Origin: Gemmatimonadota bacterium | GTDB lineage: Bacteria; Gemmatimonadota; Gemmatimonadetes; Palauibacterales; Palauibacteraceae | Direction: 5' to 3' | NCBI GenBank assembly: GCA_029288095.1 | Contig: JARFPW010000280.1 | Coordinates: 1 to 16,163, forward strand | DNA length: 16,163 bases | Shown: in pieces, positions 6,703 to 13,146 of the stretch | How the letters are laid out: each line of letters begins with the position of its first letter | Position numbering within the stretch: position 1 is the stretch's first letter | Position numbers and translations under genes: made by a program | Notes under the pieces: generated by a model | What the model saw: the letters and a program-made list of their open reading frames with translations, nothing else | What the model was told of the DNA's origin: nothing | Database searches by the model: none

Positions 6703-7422
6703 CTAGGGCTCGTCCGCCTCGCCGCCGGATTCGGCCAGCGATCGGCTGATCGTGTCCATGAGCACGTTCATCTGTTCGCGCACGCGCCGCGTCGTCGAGA
6801 CCCACGTGGCGCGCCCGATCGCGAGGACCCCGGCGACGCCGCCTCCGAGAATCGACCAGCCTCCGATAAACGACCCAAACTCCAGCGCCTCGAGGCCGAT
6901 CACGGTCACGAGGCCGACGGCCAGTGAGCCGAGAACGGTAGACACCCCCATGATGACGAGGGCGCCGCTCCGATCTACGGTAACCCGAACGCGGGTGCCC
7001 GCGCCCTCCGTATGGGCGGTCGCGAGGATCTGGCTGCCTTCACCGACTGAATGCCAGGACATGCCCGCAGCGTTCGCTTCGCCTTCTCCCTGTCTCTCAA
7101 CGGCTGCCCTGACAGCCGAGAGCAGATGGGACGCGCGTTCCTCGGTGAGCGTTGTCGCGAAGTGGGCATCGAGTCGATGCTTCAGGGGTCCCCCGAGCAC
7201 ACGCTCCAGCCGTGAATCGCTCGAGCCCGCCGGCATGAGGCGGGCCGCCCGTTCGACGAGGACCGGATCGAGACCGGCTTCCGCGGCGATCGCCTTCATC
7301 TCCTCCAGAGAGAAGTCGCCCGACGGACGGGCCGGGACGGAGGACGTCCCGCCCAGTTCGGACGCCTTCCTGAGAATGAGCGCGAACTCCTGTTCGCTGT
7401 AGGCCTTCCTATCGTCGCTGAT
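6703..7422 (-). CDS. Two-helix membrane protein, apparent ATC start
   Basis: From the first canonical ATG (7299) the protein would be 198 aa. However, the same frame continues upstream with a segment that looks conserved (SDDRKAYSEQEFALILRKAS and SLEEMKAIAAEAGLD), giving 239 aa. That extension begins exactly after GGGAGG (7433-7428) with 5-nt spacing at an ATC codon (7422-7420). No ATG, GTG or TTG occurs in frame between the SD and the conserved segment. The N-terminal domain (about 1-70) is helical. A beta-rich middle part follows (about 118-150), then two transmembrane helices (about 153-180 and 184-204) and an acidic tail. I recall proteins with this N-terminal domain in Gemmatimonadota, of unknown function. 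It is the last gene of the DUF1697-GNAT operon. Confidence 0.82.
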   Translation of the reverse strand: MSDDRKAYSEQEFALILRKASELGGTSSVPARPSGDFSLEEMKAIAAEAGLDPVLVERAARLMPAGSSDSRLERVLGGPLKHRLDAHFATTLTEERASHLLSAVRAAVERQGEGEANAAGMSWHSVGEGSQILATAHTEGAGTRVRVTVDRSGALVIMGVSTVLGSLAVGLVTVIGLEALEFGSFIGGWSILGGGVAGVLAIGRATWVSTTRRVREQMNVLMDTISRSLAESGGEADEP

Positions 7423-7432
7423 CTTCGCCTCC

Positions 7433-7876
7433 CTATTCGGTCGCGAGGTCTTCCCACACGAGCCACGGTCCCACGAGCTTCACGGCTCCGCGATCCGCGT
7501 AGAAGGCCCGCGCTCCCATGTTGTCGTAACTCACATCCACACAGATCCTCTTCGCTTCCCGCTCCGCGAACCAGTCGGTCAGCAGTCTCAGCAGGCCAGA
7601 CGCGACGCCGCGTCTCCGCTGCTCGGGGGCGACCCAAAGGTACTGCAGCTCCCCGTCGCACTCATACCGTGTCGTGAGATGTCCGCCGATGTAGCCGACG
7701 AGAGCCTCCCCGTCGAGGGCGATGATTATGACGCGGGGTAGGAGTGCCTGCTGGGGATGGTGCTCGCCTTTCAGGTATAGACCGGTGCGGTGGTCAGCGG
7801 GTCCCCACTCGAGATCTGTCTGCCGGGCCTCGAGAATCACGGGAATATCTTCCTGTGTTGCTTCCCGGTACCTCAT
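7433..7876 (-). CDS. GNAT family N-acetyltransferase
   Basis: The 147-aa protein transfers an acetyl group from acetyl-CoA to an unidentified amine. It begins MRYREATQEDIPVILEAR, the usual beta1-alpha1 of GNAT folds. Motif A is ELQYLWVAPEQRRRGVASGL (about 76-95), with the pyrophosphate-binding QRRRGVA. Motif B is NMGARAFYADRGAVKLVG (about 119-136). The length is normal for a single-domain GNAT. The start overlaps the DUF1697 stop by 4 bp (ATGA), so expression is coupled. The substrate cannot be inferred. Confidence 0.93.
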   Translation of the reverse strand: MRYREATQEDIPVILEARQTDLEWGPADHRTGLYLKGEHHPQQALLPRVIIIALDGEALVGYIGGHLTTRYECDGELQYLWVAPEQRRRGVASGLLRLLTDWFAEREAKRICVDVSYDNMGARAFYADRGAVKLVGPWLVWEDLATE

Positions 7877-8412
7877 AGCTTCGCGACCAGCCGACGAAGC
7901 GTCGTCATGTTTCGCGTGGTCGTAAGCATGTTGCCAATCGCTTTCTCGAGCCCTCGCGCGAACAGGGGCGACTCGCTGAGTTTGCCCTGAATGTGCCAGT
8001 AGACCTCTCGTCCGGACACCTCGAAATGATCCATCTCGGAGGTCAGGCTGCCGAAGGCAGCAAACAGCTCGGTCGACGCAGGCTCGCGCAGGAAGATCAC
8101 GTACAGCGACGTATCAGGGGTCTCCCCCTCGGCAGCTTGGGCGAGAGGATGGTTAGTAAGAGCCTCGAGTTCGGCGGGCGCCCGAATGAACGTGGGGACG
8201 TCGTAGCCGAGCCTGCTCGCAAGGTGCTTTTCGATCCGGGTCTGCAGGGCATCGGCGTCGTCAGATCCGGTCGAGAAGATCACGTTGCCACTCGCGATGA
8301 ACGTGGCCACCTGATCAAAGCCCAATTCCTCGAACATCTCGCGAAGTCGGTCCATCTTGACTCTATGCCCTCCTACGTTGATTCCGCGCAGAAGGGCCAC
8401 GTGCCGCGGCAT
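7873..8412 (-). CDS. DUF1697 family protein
   Basis: This 179-aa protein matches DUF1697 along its whole length. Landmarks are RHVALLRGINVGGHRVKMD (3-21), LREMFEELGF (23-32), VATFIASGNVIFST (35-48), a middle HPLAQ and YVIFL, and the C-terminal KAIGNMLTTTRNMTTLRRL (159-177). Structures of the family show two ferredoxin-like subdomains, but no biochemical role is known. The N-terminus matches the family start, so ATG 8412 is well supported although no clear SD precedes it. It is the first gene of a three-gene minus-strand operon and diverges from the TfoX-family gene across 153 bp. Confidence 0.93.
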   Translation of the reverse strand: MPRHVALLRGINVGGHRVKMDRLREMFEELGFDQVATFIASGNVIFSTGSDDADALQTRIEKHLASRLGYDVPTFIRAPAELEALTNHPLAQAAEGETPDTSLYVIFLREPASTELFAAFGSLTSEMDHFEVSGREVYWHIQGKLSESPLFARGLEKAIGNMLTTTRNMTTLRRLVAKL

Positions 8413-8502
8413 CAGCGTCTCGGCCGGTTGGATCTGCCGGCAAGCGACGCCACCACTGGTCCGGACCTGCTCATGTTCACCTTCCTATCTCGACTGTCGG
8501 CA

Positions 8503-8555
8503 CCCTGCAGTAGCTTCAGGGGAGTGTACAAGCACACAAACCGCGTACTGCAGGG
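8503..8555 (+). repeat. Perfect 10-bp inverted repeat over the TfoX-gene SD
   Basis: CCCTGCAGTA (8503-8512) and TACTGCAGGG (8546-8555) are exact reverse complements separated by 33 bp. The right arm contributes the first G residues of the SD GGGAGG (8553-8558) of the TfoX-family gene. In an mRNA starting upstream of 8503 the arms could pair and hide the ribosome binding site. Each arm also contains the palindrome CTGCAG, so a pair of protein-binding sites is an alternative reading. Confidence 0.6.
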
Positions 8556-8565
8556 AGGCGACAAC

Positions 8566-8892
8566 ATGGCTTCTGATCCCAGTTTCGTCGAGTACGTCGT
8601 CGACCAATTCGACCAGGAATGCGGCGTCACCTCCAGGAGCATGTTCGGTGAATACGGCCTGTTCAGCGCCGGGAAGATGTTCGGTCTCATCTGCGACGAC
8701 CGGCTGCTGATAAAACCGACGGAAGGTGGCCGCGCTTTCATCGGAGATGTCGTCGAAGCGCCGCCCTATCCCGGGGCGAAACCGGCGATGTTGATCGAGG
8801 ATCAGATCGAGGACGGCGAGTGGCTGAGTGAGCTAGCGAGAATCACCACGCGCGAACTGCCGGAACCGAAGCGAAAGAAGAGGAAGAGCTAA
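8566..8892 (+). CDS. TfoX/Sxy N-terminal domain protein
   Basis: ATG 8566 is chosen because GGGAGG (8553-8558) lies 7 nt upstream and the family N-terminus begins here. The frame stays open further upstream without support. The 108-aa protein has the TfoX-N signature TSRSMFGEYGLFSAGKMFGL (22-41), then ICDDRLLIKPT (42-52), PPYPGAKP and a lysine-rich tail (PKRKKRKS). It has only the N-terminal domain. The C-terminal helical domain of enterobacterial Sxy/TfoX, needed with CRP for competence gene activation, is missing, so a direct competence role should not be assumed. The gene ends base-to-base against the convergent DUF4288 gene. Confidence 0.92.
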   Translation: MASDPSFVEYVVDQFDQECGVTSRSMFGEYGLFSAGKMFGLICDDRLLIKPTEGGRAFIGDVVEAPPYPGAKPAMLIEDQIEDGEWLSELARITTRELPEPKRKKRKS

Positions 8893-9264
8893 CTAGTCGG
8901 CGAGATCCAAACCGAGCTCGTCGTCGTTTCTCATGCTCCAGAAGACGGTCAGTTGCTCCTTCTCTACCGGAACAACCGCTCTCCGATCCAGCCAGCTCAT
9001 GACTTCCGAGCCGTCCGCCGGGGGCTCGACCATCTCGCACAGGTCCTCCAGGCCAATGAAGCGCCAGGTGATTGTCTCCCCTTCTACGTTCGGATAAGAA
9101 GTCGCCTCTTCGGCTCCGAGCGCCAGAGCAAGTTGGTAGGCAGATTCAGCGTTCCGGGCCTTCAGCAGACGAATCGAGTGGTCAGTGAATGGCTCGTTGC
9201 TTTCGTCCGACTCGATCTCACCCCGAACAAGAAGGATAGCGGCATACCAACGATCGTCTGACAT
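8893..9264 (-). CDS. DUF4288 family protein
   Basis: A 123-aa soluble protein with WYAAILLVRGEI (6-17), a middle RLLKARNAESAYQLALALG (32-50) and GETITWRFIGLEDLCEM (62-78), the hallmarks of DUF4288. The extended tail (79-123) is acidic. Function is unknown. Family members resemble small cytoplasmic proteins often annotated near toxin or immunity genes, but nothing here shows that. GAGGGGA precedes ATG 9264 at about 5 nt, so the start is good. Its stop abuts the TfoX-family stop with no spacer, leaving no room for a terminator between the two genes. Confidence 0.88.
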   Translation of the reverse strand: MSDDRWYAAILLVRGEIESDESNEPFTDHSIRLLKARNAESAYQLALALGAEEATSYPNVEGETITWRFIGLEDLCEMVEPPADGSEVMSWLDRRAVVPVEKEQLTVFWSMRNDDELGLDLAD

Positions 9265-9315
9265 GGATTCCCCTCAGCGTTTCTCTGGTTGGTCAGCCAT
9301 CGAGGGCATGATCTC

Positions 9316-9717
9316 TTACAGATACGGGTCGTCCTTCGACGGCACCGGCTGCCATAGCTCGACTTTGCGGCCTTCTGGATCGAGAATCCACGCGAACTTG
9401 CCGTTCTCGTGCTGTTCGATTTCTCCGACCACCTCGACGCCCTCCGATTCGAGCGCCGCTATCAGGGCCGGGAGGTCGGCGACCCTGTAGTTCACCATGA
9501 AAGGGTGCTCGCTCGGCGCGAAGTGCTTCGAGTCCTCCGGGAAGGCGCTCCACACCGTGCAGCCGGTCTCCTCCGGCTGATCGTGCTCGAGCCACCGGAA
9601 AGCGAACCCTCCCCATTCCTCGGAGTCGATGCCCAGATGGCGACGGTACCAATCGAGAGTTCCCTTCGGATCTCGGCTCTTGAAGAACATCCCGCCCAGG
9701 CCTGTCACACGCTTCAT
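9316..9717 (-). CDS. VOC family protein, second copy type
   Basis: This 133-aa VOC protein is distinct from the one at 4614-4967. The first half module has GGMFFKSRDPKGTLDWYRRH (8-27) and LGI. The second has NYRVADLPALIAALESEGV (76-94) and closes with FAWILDPEGRKVELWQP (108-124), where Glu120 is the expected metal ligand. The motif FRWLEHD (40-46) is frequent in environmental VOC proteins of unknown substrate. An AGAGGAG SD precedes ATG 9717 by about 9 nt. It lies 16 bp after the YciI gene, probably the same operon. Confidence 0.92.
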   Translation of the reverse strand: MKRVTGLGGMFFKSRDPKGTLDWYRRHLGIDSEEWGGFAFRWLEHDQPEETGCTVWSAFPEDSKHFAPSEHPFMVNYRVADLPALIAALESEGVEVVGEIEQHENGKFAWILDPEGRKVELWQPVPSKDDPYL

Positions 9718-9733
9718 TTGCGGAGTCTCCTCT

Positions 9734-10021
9734 CTACATCGATCTCAACTCATAGACGCGGATGCTCGCGATGAATGGATTAGTTCGGGCAAGCTCCTCC
9801 GCCGCATCCAGACTCTCCGCCTCGATGATGTTGTATCCGGTAATGGACTCCATATTCCACGGCAGATCTTCGGTGCCGGTTTTTGAGATTTCTCGGCCAC
9901 CCATGAATCCGCCCTGTTCGATCTGAACGTCCGCGATCGACTCGAACCAGGCCTTCCATGCCGTCATGATCTCCGGCGTGGGCGTTTCGAATCCGAAATG
10001 CAGAAACATGAACTTCTTCAC
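9734..10021 (-). CDS. YciI-like (YCII/DGPF) protein
   Basis: A 95-aa protein with KKFMFLHFGFETPTPEIMTA (2-21) at the N-terminus, a central GGFMGGREISKTGTE segment (about 37-51), and GYNIIEAESLDAAEELARTN followed by IRVYEL. This is the ferredoxin-like YCII/DGPF pattern. Family members include small dehydrochlorinase-like enzymes and proteins fused to sigma factors; the role here is unknown. It starts at GTG 10021, overlapping the methyltransferase stop by 4 bp, with GGGGAG about 6 nt upstream. Confidence 0.87.
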   Translation of the reverse strand: MKKFMFLHFGFETPTPEIMTAWKAWFESIADVQIEQGGFMGGREISKTGTEDLPWNMESITGYNIIEAESLDAAEELARTNPFIASIRVYELRSM

Positions 10022-10815
10022 GTGCTCTCCCCGTTGCTGGATCGACAGTGTCTATCAGTCCTGCATCCTACGAAGACGCGCATCTCGCCGCGCAGCTCGG
10101 AGTGTTGGAACATCTCAACGTCTGGGGCCAAACCGGCGTCCTCAAAGACCGCCAGCCACTCCTCCATAGAGAAAAGTCCCAGGTGATGCCGGTCGTGTTC
10201 TACCTGAACCGCGCCGTCCGGGCCTCGGAGTAGGTATGCCATGTCGACCACGTACGTGTGGTCGCTTGGGTCCGGATCCCAGGTCCATTCGAGGTAGCGC
10301 AGGGCGCGCTCGACGCCGTCGTGACCGCCGTGGCTGACGCCGGGCAGAAACGACTCTCTGACGTAGTCCGGAGCGATCAGGAACGACCCACCAGGTCGGC
10401 AGTGGACAATGATGGTCTCTACGACCGCCCGGAGATCGTCGAGCGTCGTAGCGTAGCCGATCGCGTCCTGCACAAACACGCAGTCAAACTCCCGACCGAG
10501 ACGAACCGACCGCATGTCGCCGACGTGGTGCTCACATTCCGGATTCAAGGTTCGGCTCACCTCCAACATACCCGGCGAGATGTCCACAAGGGTGAGCCCG
10601 TCAAACTCTTCCTTGAGGTGAGAGGCGTTGTTGCCGCCTCCGCTGCCAAGTTCCAGGAGCGTCGGGGCGGGAGACCGGCAACGGCTCTTCAGGAGCGCCC
10701 CGTAGAAAGACGCCTCTTCGGCGTAGTCCGCAGGATGTGACAGTAGCGGCCACCACGACGCGAGTTCCGAATACAGACGCAATCGCGTCCCTTCCGCGGG
10801 CTGCAGGTCGTTCAA
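10018..10815 (-). CDS. SAM-dependent class I methyltransferase
   Basis: The 265-aa protein transfers a methyl group from S-adenosylmethionine to an unknown acceptor. Motif I is LLELGSGGGNNASHL (53-67), followed by acidic Asp78 in TLVDIS, GDMRSVRL with the Asp100 adenine contact, and FDCVFVQDAIGY (110-121) as motif IV. RPGGSFLIAPD (140-150) is motif VI. The start is TTG 10815 in a 4-bp overlap with the VanZ-like gene. A strong GAGGAGGG lies about 6 nt upstream, so this rare start is well supported. The 3' end overlaps the YciI gene. Small-molecule methylation is the usual role for such domains. No target can be named. Confidence 0.92.
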   Translation of the reverse strand: MNDLQPAEGTRLRLYSELASWWPLLSHPADYAEEASFYGALLKSRCRSPAPTLLELGSGGGNNASHLKEEFDGLTLVDISPGMLEVSRTLNPECEHHVGDMRSVRLGREFDCVFVQDAIGYATTLDDLRAVVETIIVHCRPGGSFLIAPDYVRESFLPGVSHGGHDGVERALRYLEWTWDPDPSDHTYVVDMAYLLRGPDGAVQVEHDRHHLGLFSMEEWLAVFEDAGLAPDVEMFQHSELRGEMRVFVGCRTDRHCRSSNGEST

Positions 10816-11900
10816 CCGTGTCCCTCCTCAACAGCATCTGAGGTACCCCGCCGCAGTAGCCAAACAAGTACGGTCCCGGTGATGGCACCGTACACCGACC
10901 AGCCGGGCGGTCCGCCGAGGTCACCGAGCGGGAACGCCACAATCCAGCCGACGGTGCTGGCCAGTACCCACCAGCCGGCGCTCGCGACCTGTCCCCGCAA
11001 CACCAGCCATTGTGTCACCCCCAGCAGGGTTCCGAACAGGCCTGCGCCGATCAGAAGTCCGAGGTCGGCGTCCATCGCCCCGACGCCGAACATCACCAGA
11101 GCCCCGACTCCCGCGGCTCCCAGGCTCGCCGGTATCCATCGCACCGACCCCCTGAGATACCGCCGCAACACCAGCCACTGCAGCACTCCTACCAGGATCG
11201 CCCCCACCACCACGTTTATGTAGCGCGGCACACCAAGCGCGGGCAGGGAAGGGAGGATCTCGAACCGGGGCGATACGCCGAACAGGCCGGCATCCATGCT
11301 CCAGCCCCACCCGATCGCACCGGCCATGAACCACAGGAACCACAAGCGCCATCCCGGCCGGCTCACGGGGAGGAGAGCCAGCCGTGCCACGATCACCATG
11401 AACCCGGCCAGGGCGTTAAAGCCCACGTCCTGCCAGTCGAAGACGCGGCTGGGCAACACCGCCTGAATCAGTTCGTCGAGGAGGCCCAACAGGGCGGTCA
11501 CGACCACCGTGGTCACGGCGGGCCATCGCACGCCACGGCCATTGCGCGCCCGTTCGAGCAGGGCCTGGTGAATGAGAGCAGCCACGACGCCGTATTCGAC
11601 CAGGTGCGTGCGCTCTGCCGGATTGTCCATCCGGATGAAGGTCAGCCAGTACGCCAGCGCGACACCGAGCCCCACGCCGATCTCACGCCATCCGGGACGC
11701 GTCTTGGCCCACTCCCTGACGACAAACACGACCACCAGGAGCACGAGAACGGCGAAAGACACCCGGAGCAGATTGCGCTCGCGCAACGCGTCGACCAGCG
11801 TCCGGGCCGGCCCCAACGTGGAATAGATCGCAACCACGACCGCCAGAGTCCCCAGCCAGAGGCGCCGTTCCCGGCCGGAGGTGAAGAGAGGCGTGGGCAT
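10812..11900 (-). CDS. VanZ-like membrane protein with extra C-terminal domain
   Basis: The 362-aa polytopic protein has a VanZ-like domain in its first half. It contains RTHLVEYGVVA (97-107), LLDELIQAVLPSRVFDWQDV (140-159) and FNALAG (161-166), the conserved polar residues of that fold. Standard VanZ proteins end near residue 180. Here a second hydrophobic half follows. It carries two similar units, VGVLQWLVLRRYLRGSVRWI (237-256) and LGVTQWLVLRGQVASAGWWV (293-312), each of the form QWLVLR-x-W-x-AS-xG. VanZ relates to low-level teicoplanin resistance in one system, but most family members are uncharacterised. ATG 11900 is the first codon. The gene leads a chain into the methyltransferase and YciI genes. 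Confidence 0.9.
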   Translation of the reverse strand: MPTPLFTSGRERRLWLGTLAVVVAIYSTLGPARTLVDALRERNLLRVSFAVLVLLVVVFVVREWAKTRPGWREIGVGLGVALAYWLTFIRMDNPAERTHLVEYGVVAALIHQALLERARNGRGVRWPAVTTVVVTALLGLLDELIQAVLPSRVFDWQDVGFNALAGFMVIVARLALLPVSRPGWRLWFLWFMAGAIGWGWSMDAGLFGVSPRFEILPSLPALGVPRYINVVVGAILVGVLQWLVLRRYLRGSVRWIPASLGAAGVGALVMFGVGAMDADLGLLIGAGLFGTLLGVTQWLVLRGQVASAGWWVLASTVGWIVAFPLGDLGGPPGWSVYGAITGTVLVWLLRRGTSDAVEEGHG

Positions 11901-11910
11901 GTCGAACTGG

Positions 11911-12086
11911 CTACCCGATCTCGCGCAGGAGATGCTCCGCGAGATCCGAGACCGCCCATTCTTCCGCGATCAGGCCATCGCTGAGTCGGCTCGCGATGAG
12001 CACCGAGTTGGCAGCCAGAATTCTCGCGGCGAGTGAACCGTCCATTGTTATCTGGACCAGTGTGCTTCCAGTTCGATCTCGATCAT
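11911..12086 (-). pseudogene. Small ORF or frameshifted small gene
   Basis: The ATG at 12086 opens MIEIELEAHWSR and stops after 12 codons. The -1 frame continues with LVQITMDGSLAARILAANSV and ends REIG at a TAG (11911), coding-like in composition. Joined, the two pieces would make a protein of about 58 residues, as if a one-base change had split it. Alternatively only a 44-aa ORF from ATG 12045 is real; it has no SD. GGGAGG sits just one base before ATG 12086, too close for normal use. It ends 10 bp before the VanZ-like gene. I do not recognise a family, so both gene and frameshift are tentative. Confidence 0.35.
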
Positions 12087-12230
12087 GCCTCCCGGACGCA
12101 GAACATTACAGGTTCACCCCGACAACCGGCGGCAAATTAGAGCCTGGCTTCTGCTGGCGCTGGTGCGAACTCCGGAAGATGAAGGTGTGGAACGTCAGAT
12201 GGCCGCCCGCTGCGTTCGAACGACCCCGGC
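12087..12230. other. Stretch without a supported gene
   Basis: No frame in this 144-bp stretch has a convincing start, SD and family match on either strand. It contains the short palindrome CGTTCGAACG and scattered GC-rich pieces. I tested it by eye for an integron attC site and a tRNA T-arm and found neither. It may be the remains of a degraded gene, together with the broken ORF beside it. Confidence 0.4.
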
Positions 12231-12692
12231 CTATCCCTCTTCCAGACTGGGCCACTCGTCGCCAGGCTCCAGCGCCGGCCTGGCCTTGCGGGCGATCATC
12301 AGAGTCGCGGTGGCTGATCCGCCACCCAAGAGCACGAAGATCGTCGCGTTAGCCAGAGCGGTAGAGAGGGACCACGCCTGCCACGCGTTGGTTGCCAACA
12401 GCCCGAACAAGAGAAGTCCGGCTCCCGATCCAAGCGCCGCGAAGCGTGGGATCGAAAGCTGGTCGAACGAGCGGCTGCGCGCGGCTATCGCCAGAAAGCC
12501 CGAGAAGGCCACACCGATCGGAAAGGCCCAGATCGCGCTCGCCACGACCAGGCGAATCATCTCGCGGCCGCCATCGATGCCGGGGAGCAGCCAAACGACT
12601 CCGGCGACCAACGAGGCGACGACGCCAACACCAGTGGCGAAGATCAGTCCCGTACGGATCATCCCGCGGATGACCTTCATCCAACGGGGCAT
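12231..12692 (-). CDS. Four-helix membrane protein, paralog A
   Basis: ATG 12692 is chosen for its GGGAGG SD 6 nt upstream (12704-12699). The open frame upstream crosses the promoter and is not coding. The 153-aa protein has about four hydrophobic helices (15-37, 47-69, 85-102 and 110-135). Between helices 2 and 3 is SRSFDQLSIPRFAALGSGAG (73-92), and before the tail SATATLMIARKA (126-137). An acidic tail ends the protein. It is a clear paralog of the protein at 14086-14538 (RRGFDQMSLPRFAGWGAVGG; GSAAGSLALARKA). Function is unknown, though similar proteins are common in Gemmatimonadota-like genomes as I recall. It has its own promoter and operator separate from the upstream lipoprotein gene. 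Confidence 0.85.
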   Translation of the reverse strand: MPRWMKVIRGMIRTGLIFATGVGVVASLVAGVVWLLPGIDGGREMIRLVVASAIWAFPIGVAFSGFLAIAARSRSFDQLSIPRFAALGSGAGLLLFGLLATNAWQAWSLSTALANATIFVLLGGGSATATLMIARKARPALEPGDEWPSLEEG

Positions 12693-12715
12693 GAGCAGCC
12701 TCCCTGTGTGCGCAG

Positions 12716-12757
12716 ACTTTGTACTACAAAGTAGTCTGATCGGCGAAACCGTGTCAA
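12716..12757 (-). promoter_or_regulatory. Promoter with operator A overlapping the -10
   Basis: Read on the minus strand, TTGACA (12757-12752) is followed by an 18-bp spacer and TACTTT (12733-12728). The -10 is part of the palindrome ACTTTGTA-G-TACAAAGT (12732-12716), a perfect 8-bp inverted repeat around one base. The expected transcription start near 12721 leaves a short leader carrying the GGGAGG SD. The -35 overlaps the stop codon of the lipoprotein gene. A near-identical element precedes the paralog at 14086, so a shared repressor or activator is likely. Confidence 0.82.
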
Positions 12758-13146
12758 TCTCGTCCCTCACCAGCCGACCCCTCACGGAGTTGCCGCAGGT
12801 AGTATCCGTCCGATCCACACCTGGAGACGACAACGGTGATCACCTCGTCGGGCGAGACCCCGAATGCCACGTCGGATACACCTCGTGAGATTTCGCACGC
12901 GGGGGCCGGCCGCTCCCCCGTACCATACAGGGCAACGATCGATGTGTCCGCGAACTCGATTCGCAGATAGCACACCGCATCTACCTCGCACGCCGTGCTG
13001 TTCTCAAGGACCCTCCCAGAAACCACCGCGTCTTCAGCGAACGACGAAACCTCGACGTCTCCGGCCGCACCGCCGCCGGGCGGCGCACATGCCCAGAGGG
13101 CCGCCACCAGGACCGGCCACGCAGCGACGGACCTACTCGGCGTCAT
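12754..13146 (-). CDS. Small cysteine-containing lipoprotein
   Basis: ATG 13146 is chosen because it puts a short signal peptide at the N-terminus (MTPSRSVAAWPVLVAALWAC). LWAC is the lipobox with Cys20, so the protein is likely anchored in the outer or inner membrane facing the periplasm. Mature part: a short Gly/Ala linker, then a beta-rich domain with TACEVDAVCYLRIEF (51-65), ALYGTGERPAPAC (72-84) and VVVSRCG (105-111). Four further cysteines at 53, 59, 84 and 110 could form two disulfides. I recall similar uncharacterised lipoproteins with CEVDAVCYL and GTGERP motifs but no function. The start overlaps the end of the SRPBCC gene by 14 bp, indicating one transcript. Confidence 0.8.
   Translation of the reverse strand: MTPSRSVAAWPVLVAALWACAPPGGGAAGDVEVSSFAEDAVVSGRVLENSTACEVDAVCYLRIEFADTSIVALYGTGERPAPACEISRGVSDVAFGVSPDEVITVVVSRCGSDGYYLRQLREGSAGEGRD

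Noticed and set aside
7993..8892. Long plus-strand frame giving a 299-aa protein ending in the TfoX-family sequence
   Set aside because: The upstream part is antisense to the DUF1697 gene and the operon start; SD and family similarity support ATG 8566.
11010..11984. 324-aa plus-strand open frame
   Set aside because: It is antisense to the VanZ-like gene, rich in His/Pro/Arg/Gln, and matches no family; an artefact of high GC.
12087..12230. Integron attC site or tRNA fragment
   Set aside because: CGTTCGAACG is only a short palindrome; the paired core motifs GTTRRRY and RYYYAAC and the T-stem pairing are absent.
12340..12360. GTTAGCC resembling an attC core site
   Set aside because: It lies inside the coding sequence of paralog A and has no partner core site at suitable distance.
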